Below are positions 43,701-52,840 of a stretch of DNA of 64,000 nucleotides, piece by piece. The stretch lies in NCBI RefSeq assembly GCF_029227915.1, contig NC_079880.1, positions 21,018,501-21,082,500 on the forward strand, read 5' to 3'. Origin of the DNA: Hydractinia symbiolongicarpus. Lineage: Eukaryota > Cnidaria > Hydrozoa > Anthoathecata > Hydractiniidae. The notes under the pieces were generated by a model. It saw only the letters and a list, made by a program, of their open reading frames with translations. It made no database searches and was not told the DNA's origin. Both the position numbers and the translations under genes were made by a program. How positions within the stretch are numbered: position 1 is the stretch's first letter; every line of letters begins with the position of its first letter.

Positions 43701-46529
43701 TCAGAGCCTTTTTTGATTATTAAAAGGTTGCTTTTAAGAAAGCGCGTATATTTTAAGATGCATTAGATAGTATTAGATGACATTAAAACTATGTTCGTGC
43801 GTTTGTGGATGCACTTTGCATCCTGTTGTCGATATGACTAATATTCTATAATTTGAAGCCTGGGTATAAAGTGTCTAAGTGTTTTTCTTGTTGCAGTCAC
43901 TACTATCGTCTTTTTTGTTACTCGTGTTTCATAACATTTTACAGACAAGATGTTGATTCTGTATTTCATGAAAGCTGGCTGAAAGAATTAGAAGAATGGT
44001 ACAGTGGTTGTCAACATAAAGAGAAAAAATTATCCGTGCGTTTAGTATTTTTATTCAAAACTCTGTGTATGTTTTTATTTAACTCATCGAAACTCCTGAA
44101 AATGGAATGTGCTCCTGGAAAAAATAGTTGAATAATTGCAAAAAAGAGATAAACTCTTAGAAAATAAGTTTTCTGGATCAGTTTTTTGTCTAGGTTTTTT
44201 TGTCAACTTATGATTACCATTTACTCCCTTTTTCTTTAAAATTTTCTTTTTGTCAAACTAATTCCCCCCCCCCCCCTCCCCCGGAAAAATTTCTGGAGTA
44301 CTCCTAAAAAAGACCTGTAATTTACTTTTAAAAATATTTTATGTCCCAGGGTTACTCGTGACCTGTTCCCATCTTAATTTGACTAATTTTGATGACTGCA
44401 TATTTTTGTGTGTGACAATACTTTATTGGATGTTATGAAAAATTTTTTAGAATATTCTAAGCCAACTTAAAGTTACGCTTGAAGAGCAAAGTGACGATGA
44501 CAAAAAGAGGTAAGTTATGACCTGTACAATAAATATGATTTTAAGTGGATTCAATATCTTGATAGCCAGCAGACCCATCGTGACGTTACAAACGAATTTT
44601 CAATATTAAGGAAATTCCTTTTTCGTGTGAATGCTTTTACTCACCCAACTAAATATAATTAACACGTACCACGTAGATTGTTTTAACGAGGTAATATGTG
44701 ACCACGCTAGTAAATGGGCTTAGGTGGTTGATTTAAATTCATGGTTTTCTTTTTAAAAAGAAATCATTTGCGTATAAGCGAAACTCAAATTTGAACTTAT
44801 CGAAGAAAGCTTCGTTATCTAGAGTAATAAACCTTTTCTTATATTTGATCATAGAATCAAGCGCATGAAGCAGACGCATCAAATGTATTTCGAACAAAAG
44901 AAAAAAGTCATACAGCAGGAACGGCAGTTACAGGTAGGTCACGTGACAAAAGGAAAAGCGCTTTATGTGTACCATTGAGTGTGGCCTGTTGAAGTTTCTG
45001 TAGTGAATACAGTTAGCTCCGGGTAACTCAAACGCTGGATAACTCGAACTTTTTATATCTCGAACCATTTTCTTGGGTCGCTTGAACTTTTATTAATACT
45101 TTCTTAGAAAAAAACTCAGGTTAACTCCAGAAAGGAAATGGAAGACTAGATAAGGGTCAGATTTTAGTTGTTTTTTTTTTAGTTGTTATTAACTTTTGAT
45201 GTAATATAGATAGATGATGTTGTCTGCAAAGGGAAATTCAATTTACAGAGGACTTGCATTCCTTTTTCATCTATAATCTTATGTTAGACTAATTTCGACT
45301 TAAATGATGCTTCGTTTAACTCCAAATTTCGTTAAGTCGGAGTATTTTCCTCTTTCCCTTAAACATTCGAGATACCGGGAGTTAACTGTAATGATGTATT
45401 TACTGCAAAAATTGGCAAGTTAGAGTAAAACGTTTTTGATTGGGCCTTGTTTGGCATAGTGAATGCTCAAATATATTTTAATATTCACGAACTTTCCCAT
45501 GGAAATAGAGCCAACTGTTTACACCTTGTAGAAATACTTCATAAGCAAATATTTTACGAAAGTGGGAAAAATCAACTACCGGAAATTTCCCTAATCCTTT
45601 CAAGACCAGAAAACCAAACAAAAAAAATTGCTGACACTACAAAATGTTACTCAAAACTACACACAGTGATAAAGAAATGTCGTCTCCCTCTGTAATCCTC
45701 CTTCAATGATAGTATGAGGAGTCTTTTTAAACTTTAGAATGCTGTTCAGGAGAACTTACGTCACGATATTAAGAAGTTGAGAAATCAAATGTTACATCAA
45801 TCGGTATGTAGAAGAAGTTCACCCTTTCTTCTATAAGAATAGTGTGTTTTTTTTTCGTTTCCAACATAAATATTTCTAATTTTTGGGTTAAAATCATCCT
45901 GATATATTCTTAGCATATTCTTAGCAAAACTCAGAATGAAAGATTTGAGAATTATACAAATCACCTCCAAGTTGCGGTTGTTTAAGCTGTTTATTTCGAC
46001 TGGCAGACAAACAACTAAATTTTGTGGGGAAAAATACTTCAAATGAAACCTGGGGAAAGATAGGATGCAAGCAAAATTTCCTTATTCTTATGAGGTTCTT
46101 AACATTTTGTCTAGTGTTATCTTCTTATAGAATATATTCTTATAAAAAAAACGCACAGTGTGCAATTAAATGAAATCAAACTCAATGTAGAGGCAATGTA
46201 GAAGGCCTTAGTAGTCTCTGCATGAGGTCATTTCTGGTCCTACGAAAAACTGTCATTTACCGCTTCCCTGCCAGAAATCTCCTTGTCCATCACATAAAAT
46301 GTTTTTCGTCAAATGAATTTGCTTCTGAGTTTATATCAGTTGCTCTTATTGCCAGAAGCTACTTGTTGTTGCATAAATGCCTTTCTTAACATAATTTCTA
46401 AGAGAAAAAGAAGACAATGATAAAATGTAAGTGTGTGTACGTAAACTGTGAGCTCGATTATTTTTGTAGAAATCGCTAGAGATGGCAAATATTCGACGTT
46501 CACTGCAGTCGATGCTGAACAACGTGTAA
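16739..46529 (+). CDS. SYCP2: Synaptonemal complex protein 2 (meiotic chromosome axis), 38 coding exons
   Basis: SYCP2 builds the axial/lateral element of meiotic chromosomes with SYCP3 and recruits HORMAD proteins. I joined 38 exons with GT..AG borders into one frame of 1515 residues, close to the roughly 1530 of human SYCP2. Order: armadillo-like domain (about 1-251), Spt16M-like domain (about 252-375), charged S/K/E-rich linker (about 376-1347) and C-terminal coiled coil (about 1348-1515). Diagnostic stretches include GDYELQATIMEAL, RNEEFETDCRRFLNLLN and VTDFWLDFNLRSQS, which resemble vertebrate SYCP2 as I recall it. Exon coordinates are in the segment entries. The first exon (acceptor at 16717) is open to 16718; ATG 16739 is the first in-frame Met. 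Compared with the human protein, some 30-40 N-terminal residues may lie in an unseen upstream exon. Expected to be germline-expressed. Confidence 0.9.
17540..17712. repeat. Degenerate tandem repeat, unit about 29 bp (SYCP2 intron 1)
   Basis: Four to five units resembling CTCTCGTGGAAACGTCACC with a CTCAGTAA-like end. A 64-codon frame here is a by-product of the repeat. Confidence 0.55.
17790..18240. repeat. Dispersed 450-bp repeat, copy 1 (SYCP2 intron 1)
   Basis: Matches 29825-30290 in intron 11 over most of its length: shared CAGAGGTCGCC.GTGACATGC, TTCAACATGAAGCA, GACTTATTGCCTGCTGTG and AAAAATTTCACAA.AAATTAC. Same orientation. No coding capacity. Confidence 0.85.
18664..19043. repeat. Two-copy direct repeat, about 100 bp, offset 278 bp (SYCP2 intron 1)
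   Basis: 18664-18763 and 18942-19043 share AAGGAGAACACTAGTG, CATGCCCTGT and ACACTGGCTTGTA.TTGGAT. Probably a local duplication or two related insertions. Confidence 0.75.
19859..20253. mobile_element. 395-bp element with perfect 28-bp inverted ends (SYCP2 intron 1)
   Basis: The left arm 19859-19886 starts TCAAAATAAATTGATACAGC and is matched exactly by the reverse complement at 20226-20253. The interior is AT-rich and non-coding. Typical MITE layout; the perfect arms suggest a recent insertion. Confidence 0.8.
20408..20735. mobile_element. 320-bp element with long inverted ends (SYCP2 intron 1)
   Basis: About 65 bases at the left (ATCCACCTAGG, then GGACAATGG and TTTTGCTGATGTCAGCAGTG) recur inverted at about 20665-20730 (CACTGCTGACATCATCAAAA ... 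CCATTGTTCTTTTGCC). Part of the same sequence recurs at about 26045-26105 in intron 4. Confidence 0.7.
20845..21051 (+). pseudogene. Degenerate LINE reverse-transcriptase tail (SYCP2 intron 1)
   Basis: Split over two frames, the translation resembles the C-terminal end of the LINE at 14392-14955: KWWGHLE, then KVIGTDFMQKKFSLELTQSR followed by LD and a stop. Frameshifts and stops make it inactive. Same orientation as SYCP2. Confidence 0.7.
21052..21710. other. Intron 1 DNA with unexplained open frames
   Basis: A 101-codon frame (21051-21356) and a 70-codon frame (21564-21776) occur after the LINE tail. Neither resembles a family I know; they may be old transposon sequence. No gene is called. 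Confidence 0.3.
21710..22000. repeat. Dispersed repeat, copy 2 (copy 1 at 13685-13995)
   Basis: Shares TTTTGAAAGTTATACAGCAAG, TTCTTTTAATGTTTTTGC and an ACTA.AGTTTAGT-like end with the copy inside the 13314-15542 element. Confidence 0.65.
22165..22290. repeat. Diverged end of the AGGCCT-type element (SYCP2 intron 1)
   Basis: Repeated CGCACGCCA/CACACGCCA motifs and an end reading GACGAGGCCT resemble the right end of the 15549-16577 element (CACACGCCAGTCATTT ... GACCAGGCCT). Confidence 0.5.
22291..24185. other. Remainder of SYCP2 intron 1, nothing notable
   Basis: AT-rich intron sequence up to the exon 2 acceptor (tttttgtcag, ending 24185). I see no further exon or repeat that I can support. 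Confidence 0.5.
26275..26290. repeat. Poly-G run (SYCP2 intron 4)
   Basis: About 13 consecutive G residues after AATATT. Could form a G-rich structure; prone to assembly error. Confidence 0.8.
27031..27116. repeat. Long polypyrimidine tract, (CT)n/(CTTT)n (SYCP2 intron 4)
   Basis: About 85 bases of almost only C and T on the plus strand, ending about 260 bases before the exon 5 acceptor. Simple repeat able to form triplex structures. Confidence 0.85.
29178..30752 (+). other. SYCP2: SYCP2 exons 10-13: Spt16M-like (PH-fold) domain
   Basis: Exons: 29178-29279, 29571-29634, 30388-30495 and 30659-30752. Residues about 252-374. Sequence runs TDFWLDFNLRSQSISTFV, then ENAEWEMICIKKDF, TILLLKLHEPA, and KIIFDCDISNAVKMLFGE, in the order seen in vertebrate SYCP2. 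Frames reading on past the donors at 30495 and 30752 are intronic. This domain is thought to help place the axis on chromatin. Confidence 0.87.
29825..30290. repeat. Dispersed 450-bp repeat, copy 2 (SYCP2 intron 11)
   Basis: Second copy of the sequence at 17790-18240, same orientation, diverged by substitutions and small indels. Confidence 0.85.
32719..33649 (-). CDS. Possible small antisense gene in SYCP2 intron 16
   Basis: Two minus-strand frames lie in the 1.6-kb intron 16. The 5' one starts ATG at 33649 (MSTEMEFDKITIMVGSVQTV, then a helix-rich stretch to ERHRSK). A donor could follow ERHR (gtaaaa) or ERHRSKTS (gtgtca). The 3' one at about 32935-32719 reads METQLQMLSLIYYFFCDDMN to HVLVVSFQ and stop; its last bases overlap an AATAAA on the minus strand (about 32718), and an AG acceptor could precede it. 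Composition looks protein-like. I could not find a connection that keeps the frame, and I recognise no family. It may be two separate chance frames. Confidence 0.25.
34440..35145. mobile_element. Foldback-type element with tandemly repeated inverted arms (SYCP2 intron 17)
   Basis: The left arm (34440-34565) carries repeats of TGCCCCACTTTGTAATA. The right arm (34945-35125) carries at least six copies of the inverse, TTACAAAGTGGGGCA. About 380 bp lie between. The outer ends are also inverted (AGCTTGTTATGCCC against GGGGAATAACACAGCT). Arms built of tandem repeats are typical of Foldback elements. The 75-codon frame over the right arm is repeat-derived. Confidence 0.75.
38650..38730. repeat. (TA)n-type microsatellite (SYCP2 intron 23)
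   Basis: About 80 bases of TATATA and ATTATATATA units just after the donor of the large exon 23 (ends 38532). Confidence 0.9.
41838..42070. repeat. Dispersed repeat, copy 1 (copy 2 at 63780-64000)
   Basis: In SYCP2 intron 30. Shares with the right window edge GACGTCAT.AA, CCGTCC.TTCC, AATTGGTCCCA-like sequence, CCCTAGTTACCCACGC, and a tail of GTGC.TGTAA and AATTTAAT. Same orientation. Confidence 0.75.
44262..44282. repeat. Poly-C run (SYCP2 intron 34)
   Basis: About 13 C residues, a T, then five C residues. Simple repeat. Confidence 0.85.
45010..45388. mobile_element. Pogo/Tigger-like MITE with TA duplication (SYCP2 intron 36)
   Basis: Ends CAGTTAGCTCCGGGTAAC (left) and, read inward from the right, CAGTTAACTCCCGGTATC; both are flanked by TA (45008-45009 and 45389-45390). 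Subterminal GAACT/TCGAACC motifs fit pogo-type termini as I recall them. 379 bp, no transposase. Confidence 0.75.
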
Positions 46530-46924
46530 TCAACTCAAGAGTTGGGAGTTATATTTACATTCTATGCTTTAGAATATCTAATCGAAGTTTTTCCGACATA
46601 ACATTTTCTGCTAACTGCCATAATTCTATGAGTTGATCAGCTTAGTATTTCTTAAACGCTGCCGGGTAATTAATCCTTTAGCATTTAAAAAACAACTGCT
46701 CCTCGACATCTGAAAATGTGAAAGGCAGTGTTGGGCATTAGTAAGGATACTGAGTATTTGAGTATTCGAGAGTGTGTTTGTCTCGCTTATTTGATGCACA
46801 ATGTTTATATGTAAATAGAGAAGTGTTGTGTTTGCTCTTTGTTGTATGCAATTGGTTGTTTTTACTAATGTTAATAGTTAATAAATTTTAATAAAATATC
46901 TGTCATTAAAATATGGTACGATAG

Positions 46925-47035
46925 ATTAACCCGAAAACTTGGTATTTAACCCGAGATCCTGGTAATTAACCCGAGATCTTGGCAACTAGCCCGATTTCGG
47001 GGTAATTTAATATTTGGGTAATTAACCTGGATTCA
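46925..47035. repeat. Minisatellite, unit about 22 bp
   Basis: Five or so imperfect units built on TTAACCCGAGATCTTGGTAA. Non-coding. Confidence 0.8.
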
Positions 47036-47194
47036 AAATTGAATTCTTGACTTTATCTTTTGTTTTTCGTTGTTTGAAAATTACTATTTAATTTATTAAT
47101 TGTTAGAATTTTATGTTATCAGCAATACGTTTTCAATATATCACTGTATATACAACTAATAATTCTTTCGGCATTCTCCTGAGCATGACTCTTT

Positions 47195-47317
47195 CACGCT
47201 TTTTATAAGAATAACAAAGTTCTAACTAGGCTGGTCATTATTCTTATTTTTACCTATTGTTTTGACATGAAATCCCAGCCTGATTTTCTTATAAAGCTTA
47301 TTCTTATAAAGAGCGTG
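47195..47317. mobile_element. 123-bp MITE, family copy 1
   Basis: Arms CACGCTTTTTATAAGAATAA (47195-47214) and its inverse with one mismatch (47298-47317). The interior has a second inverted pair, CTAGGCTGG ... CCCAGCCTGA. A relative lies at 49085-49205 in the opposite orientation. Confidence 0.75.
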
Positions 47318-47944
47318 CGTTGCCTATGGTTTCGCGAAAATTAATCTTAATTAAAACTCCACATAATATTTACAAGCGTGAATTAGTTTTGAAGAGTCAT
47401 GAAAGTATTCCTTCGCAAATATCATCTTCTTAACATTGGTAAGCTTGTAGCCTTCGCTCAGTCTGACATCAAATGCATTGAATCACGTTTGTGTTAAAAA
47501 AATTATGCGCAAGTTAAAAATGTATACTATTTTTACAGGGCGCCATTTGTAGCATAATTTATAAACGAAGTTTGTAGGATGTCCCATAAGAAGTAATAAT
47601 GTATGTTTTTATCGTATGTTATAACGGGAGACGAATTTTTGAACCTTCAGAACGTATAGCGCAATCATCAAATCCAACACAAAAACAACATTTTTCGAGA
47701 CTGTTTTTCCTTTAGCTTTTTGTATATATCGGTATTGTAATGTTTTCTCTCGCTAAAGTCGAGCGTCATCACTTTCTGCATAATATTAGCTCAGCTTCTG
47801 TATACTTGGTGTTGAAAAAGATGGAAGCTATCAGAATCTCGAGAGATATTCTTGCATTTGAGGGAATAAAGAACCTGATGCTGGTATGTAAGAAGTATTA
47901 AAAAGACACTGTGTAGGAGATATTAACTGTAACATTTAAAAGAT

Positions 47945-50900
47945 ATGAGAACGTTGTTATATACCAAGCAGAGGTGTCGAAGATATGCATACTGCGGATT
48001 TGCACTCCTTCTTGTGGTTTCTACGATTGCGTCTTTAGTAAGGGATGAGATGAAAGAAGAGTCGTTTACTGTCTACCGTAAGTTGTGTTATAGTAAAAGC
48101 TGGAATGGATTTTACACGTATTGTTTAATAAGAAACCTGTTTATAAGAAGCTAGATGCTAAAGCATCAAAACGATTAAGAAACTTTCAGTCTGAACTTTT
48201 TAAGCTACTAAAAATTTAGAACCATTAATTATTTTATTACAAACTTTTTTAAAAAAAACTTTTTTCTTTTCTCTTAACGCGATAATTGTCATTTCCAATG
48301 GATTAATTTGAAACCGAGTCACTGTAAAAATTAGAAACCCAATAAATAAAACTTCTAATTAGACCTATGTCTCTGCAACCTCGTTTTAGGCTATTTCTCT
48401 CTTTTGAAAAAAAATCTTTGGGAAGAATTGTATCAATAAATCGTTTCAGGTGATGTTTTTTGCGCGAGTTCTACAATCTCATCCTTGATTCATCACCCTC
48501 ATCCCAAGGCCTTCAAGATTATTGTATCTCCGTGAAAGCTGATTAGTCCCTGAAAACGAGGTTACTCATTAAAAACCCGTTACTCCAGAAGAGTTAATAC
48601 TAACACGTTATTGCTTCTTTCATAGGAACGAGAGGTCTATTGCAAGTTGGGAACGAGGTTGTGCGAAGGAGTTCAGTTGAAAGCACGAAAGTTAAAGAAA
48701 ATACTACATTTTCGCAATCAAAAAACAAAATTAATGAAACAGAAAACGAAGTACCAAATAAATTTACAAATAACACAATCTTTGATGATGTTTCCATCAG
48801 CGACGAAAATAAAACATGCGAACTACCTTCCGTGGCGGAATTTCCTGCTGACTTATTTAATGCGAGGCAACGGAAACATGGCGCCATTGTTGTACATTTA
48901 CTAATCGCACTGTACATGTTTGTTGGTCTTGCGATCGTGTGTGATTACTATTTCGTTTCGTCCTTGGAAGTCATATGCTATAAATTAAAAATACAAGCGG
49001 ATGTGGCGGGCGCATCTCTCATGGCAATTGGCAGCTCAGCGCCCGAGCTCTTTGCTTCTTTAATAGGTAAGAAGGAATTACCCTTCTTTTTTATAAGAAT
49101 ATGCTTTATATAAGAATATACTCAAAATATCAGGCTGGGATTTCTGGTTAAGAACAATAGGTCTATTTTCTTAGAACGATGGAATTATGACCAGCCTGGT
49201 TAGAATTGTGGTATTTTTATAAATAAAAAAATGCATTCTGCTTTTATTTTAACGATTTTTTGCATCTTCTGAGCACTAACCAATTTCTTAGCCATTTTTA
49301 TTGTATTTATACGAATTTTAATAACGAACTTGAAACCTAACACGCGCTACATTATCTCTTCTCGTAGATGGATCGAGCTGTAAACAATTTCTTAACTTAG
49401 TTCCCAGGACAAAATGTCTTATATTAAACTTTAAAGTTAACCTTCTGCGAAATTAACAAGTTGAAATCATGTGAAAGTTTATTCAAAGTTATCTAGGAAT
49501 CTTTTATTTTTTGGAAAAATCTTTATAGATATACGAGATATATGTCTTTAAGTTTCGTTAATTATGCAAAAATTATGATGTCATTAACTAGCTTTAAAAC
49601 ATGTAACTTGCTAGTTTGTGTTATGCATAATTAAGGTTTTTGAAAAATGTATGCAAATTTCTACACAACTTTTCAAGCTGTTTCATATAAAATTAATTTT
49701 TTTTACAGAAGGTAAGATTTAGGAAATTGTAGAATTGAGAATAACAATTCGTCAGCCATTTTGATTTGAACTTTGTGTTTTGTAGGAGTGTTTATCACAA
49801 AAGGAGATATTGGAATTGGGACCATCCTAGGTTCGGCTGTCTTTAATGTTTTATTTGTTTTGGGTATATGTGCCCTTGTTAGTTCAAAGGTAAGTCAAAT
49901 TTTAAATGTTAAAGGCATTTTTTTGTTTTGTTTCACGTCATCTGTCTCGGACATTTTATGGTAACTATTTTTTCTCACGAGCAACGAAGATTATTGCAAT
50001 AACCACAATTCGTGACCTTCACACTTTAGCTGTCCTAGATACCAAGTTGGTAATACTCTCAGATCTGTTTTTGCTGCGAAACGTGGTTGTTATTTGTATT
50101 GGTGTAATCTAGCAAACTCGCTCCCACGACCTTTCTGTTTATCCAAAAAATCCGGGCGACGGCTTTAAAATAATTAACCATTCTGTTGATAATTTATTAA
50201 ATGTTTGAATATTTTAGAAACTGAATTTAGCATGGTATCCTGCCACAAGAGATACAATGTGTTACTCCCTCACGCTTATATGCTTAGCTATTGTTATCTT
50301 TGATGGATTCGTTACTTGGTAAGTTCTCTTTTAAATTGTTGTATTAGTTAACCTAGTGCGTATGCAGGAGCATGAAAAAAGATGTTGGGAATATTTGAAG
50401 CTAGTTAAGATTAAGACACTGGAATGTTCTTTGTCGATGTATTTGACAAAAAAAGGGAAAACAGATCGTTGGCTTTATTGATAGAAAATACCAGCTCATA
50501 AATTACTGCAGTCGAAGCTCAAAGCTTGTTATCGTTAGGTAAAATGAACAACATTTCGTTTTAGCATTTTTCTTGTTTGGGTTGACCGACTGGTAGCCTT
50601 ATGTAGCCAGTGCGGAAGGTCTTTGATTCAAACCCCGGCCAAGTCATGCCAGAGACTAAAATGTAAACCTATTCTTCTGCTTAACGTTCAGCATGAGAAT
50701 AGGATTGATATCTTAGGCAGTTGTCTAGTAAAGCGGCTGTTGAGCTTGCATGCCTTCCGTAGCTTTTATGAAAGCTTTAAATGCACTAGGACCCTCTTCA
50801 CAGGACCCTCATTAATAACAATTTTATTAGGAACTGAAGAGGTTATCCTGGGTAAAAATAGGAATAATAATAATAATAAGTATTGATTTTATGACATTAA

Positions 50901-52820
50901 AATTTTTTTTGGAAAAATTTACAGGAAGGAAGCAGCGGCAATGTTGATACTGTATACAGGTTATCTGGTTCTCATGTGGTTCAACGAACGTATCGAGAAG
51001 AGTTTCTACTTTTATATTGGTGACAAAGAAGCCCTAACTAAAAGATTTCAAAATGTTAAATTAGTGACCCCTGAACCTGAGCCAGACGATGAGACGGACT
51101 CGGTGGCCGCAGAGAAGAATCAGCAACAATTGCGAGGAAAGATATTTTATTGCGAAAGCGACGATGGTTTGTGCTGTATACAATTTCTTTACTTTCTGTT
51201 TATAGAAATTACGTTTTTTGTGTGTATAAAAAAAATTAAAAGAGCTTAAAAAATTAAAAACAAAATATAAAAAAATATTTAAAAAATCAAAGGATAACAT
51301 TCGTATTATTGTAACAGAGAAATCAAACTTGCAGCATTCATAAATAAATATTTTTTGGAATTTCATACTGAGTTAATAAAGAAATTTATCTGGTGTTTAT
51401 CTTGTAAAATTTGCGGTATTATCACTTGTTGAATTAAAAAATCAGATGCAGTTAAAAATTGGGGCAACACTAGATTTAACAGGGTGCGCAAAAACGTGAT
51501 GCGCAAGAATAAAAAACGCTAAAAATGAAAGGAGTTAAGTTAATTCTATCGCACAAATTGCGATCGTCACAAGGATGAATAAGTAGTTCAAAAAATAAAT
51601 AAATGAATGAATAGATAAGTGAATGAATGAATGAATGAGTGAGTGAACAAATGAGATAAGCGAATCAAAGAATAAATGAATGAATGAATAAATAAATAAA
51701 TGATTGAGTGCATGAATGAACGAGTGAGTGAATGAATAAACGAAAAAATAAATGAATGAGAAACTTACACACTTCGTACACATGTTCTAAAGTTTCTATC
51801 AATCACTTTTTTCAATTATTTTAGAAAGCGATTCAGAAGAAAACGTTTTCCCAACAGACAATCCAATAGAATTGTGCGACATCCCCGATAAAGCTACCGA
51901 CAAAATAAGATGGTTCTTCACTTTACCAATAAATGCAATATTCTTTATAACTATACCCGACATTCGCCGTCGTCGTTTCCGTGGTTACGTTACGCTGACG
52001 TTTGTCATGTCGATATTATGGATTGGTTTTTTAACGTATGTACTTGTTTGGATGGTGACAATTGTTGGGTTTACCATCAATATTCCCGACACCGTCATGG
52101 GTTTGACGCTTATAGCTTTCGGTAGCAGCGTGCCGGATGCTTTGTCTAGTATTTATGTCGCGAAACAAGGTATGTATGTGTTGTATGAAAAATGCAGTTC
52201 TTTTTTTCTCAAATGAAAAACATAGATCATAAATGGTTTTCTGTTTAGTCATGTGAATTTATGGCTTAAGATGCTTATGTGCTCGTATGTGCTTGATTTC
52301 GTATAAAGAAACCTGACGGTTCTGACGGTTGTTTAAAAAAGTACATGGACTCGTTGGTTCATTGTGCTGTTTATAATAGAAAAAACAGGGAAAGTCAGGT
52401 GGAGGGGACTGTGGACGAAGTGGCGTGCGAGTCTCTACGAAATTAAACTTTCGTTAAGTGTACATCTTAACTTATTTATTTATTTATTTTTCAGGCAAAG
52501 GCGACATGGCCGTGGCTCAAGCACTTGGTAGTAATGTATTTGATATCTTATTTGGTCTTGGGTTACCATGGTTAATAAAAACTCTAATATTTGACTTGGA
52601 CTCCACGATAGAAGTTCAAAGTGTCGGCATGTTAATTTCCTGTTTTATCATATTTGTTTTAATGTTATCCACCCTGGGTGCACTGTATTATGAAAATTTC
52701 TGTCTTAGTAGAAGACTCGGGTGGCTATTTTTAGCGACGTACGCAATATTTTTAATTATATCTGTTGTGTTAGAATTGTATATATGGAGTGCTTACCATT
52801 TTCCTACATGTAAAATATAA
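47945..52820 (+). CDS. SLC24: K+-dependent Na+/Ca2+ exchanger (NCKX/SLC24 family), complete, seven exons
   Basis: Plasma-membrane antiporter that expels Ca2+ in exchange for Na+ and carries K+. Exons: 47945-48077, 48626-49066, 49786-49889, 50218-50318, 50925-51166, 51825-52169 and 52495-52820; 563 residues, in frame. The N-terminus has a hydrophobic signal-like segment (about 16-32), then a hydrophilic loop, membrane helices, a large cytoplasmic loop rich in acidic residues (exons 5-6) and a second helix cluster. Alpha-1 repeat: GASLMAIGSSAPELF with the key Glu near 185, continuing into GVFITKGDIGIGTILGSAVF. Alpha-2 repeat: GLTLIAFGSSVPDALSS with Asp445, then GSNVFD with Asp472, the position tied to K+ dependence in NCKX2. 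This argues for NCKX rather than NCX or NCLX. The paralogue cannot be assigned. Confidence 0.93.
49085..49205. mobile_element. MITE, family copy 2, inverted (NCKX intron 2)
   Basis: Contains CAGGCTGGGATTTCTGGTTA ... ACAATAGGT ... ATGACCAGCCTGGTTAGAA, the reverse-complement arrangement of the interior of the 47195-47317 element, next to TATAAGAATA repeats. Confidence 0.65.
49433..49716. mobile_element. MITE of the TTACCTCCTGCGAAA family (NCKX intron 2)
   Basis: The left end TTAACCTTCTGCGAAATTAA and right end TTTTTTACAGAAGGTAAG, with an inner TTTCATATAAAATTAA, match the better-preserved copy at 56909-57303. Confidence 0.65.
50579..50882 (+). mobile_element. tRNA-derived SINE, apparently full length (NCKX intron 4)
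   Basis: The head resembles a tRNA gene: GTTGACCGACTGGTAG fits a degenerate A box and GATTCAAACC (50625-50634) fits a B box. An unrelated body follows and then a tail, GGTTATCCTGGGTAAAAATA, ending in (AAT)n at about 50866-50880. This is the standard SINE layout. The 87-codon frame over it is not a gene. Confidence 0.65.
51585..51765. repeat. Degenerate (GAAT/AAAT/GAGT)n tetranucleotide array (NCKX intron 5)
   Basis: About 180 bases of four-base units, mostly GAAT, AAAT and GAGT. The minus-strand frame across it (HSFIHSF-type) is an artefact of the repeat. Confidence 0.9.
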
Positions 52821-52834
52821 TAATTGATAAAAAA

Positions 52835-52840
52835 AATAAA
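52835..52840 (+). terminator. Poly(A) signal of the NCKX gene
   Basis: AATAAA 15 bases after the stop; further AATAAA copies follow by 52870, so the exact one used is uncertain. Confidence 0.4.

Larger units (their letters stand above)
42586..46529 (+). other. SYCP2: SYCP2 exons 32-38: C-terminal coiled coil
   Basis: Exons: 42586-42643, 43295-43389, 43945-44035, 44451-44509, 44855-44933, 45738-45803 and 46470-46529 (stop TAA 46527-46529). Residues about 1348-1515, a continuous heptad-like helix: DEIHDVLKSFGANINKTLN, KRNGIDKFISKVNKLMERKM, then a basic/Q-rich helix, ending EMANIRRSLQSMLNNV. In vertebrates this region assembles with the SYCP3 coiled coil. Possible poly(A) signals are at 46880-46885 and 46890-46895. 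Confidence 0.85.
46530..47944. other. Intergenic region between SYCP2 and the NCKX gene
   Basis: Holds SYCP2 poly(A) candidates, a minisatellite (46925-47035), a MITE (47195-47317) and the NCKX promoter. No additional gene seen. Confidence 0.5.

Noticed and set aside
7541-50882. CRISPR-like reading of the tandem repeats
   Set aside because: Units are contiguous or of variable spacing, without unique spacers, and the genome is eukaryotic.
51535-51783. 82-codon minus-strand frame with SFIHSF repeats
   Set aside because: Produced by the tetranucleotide array.
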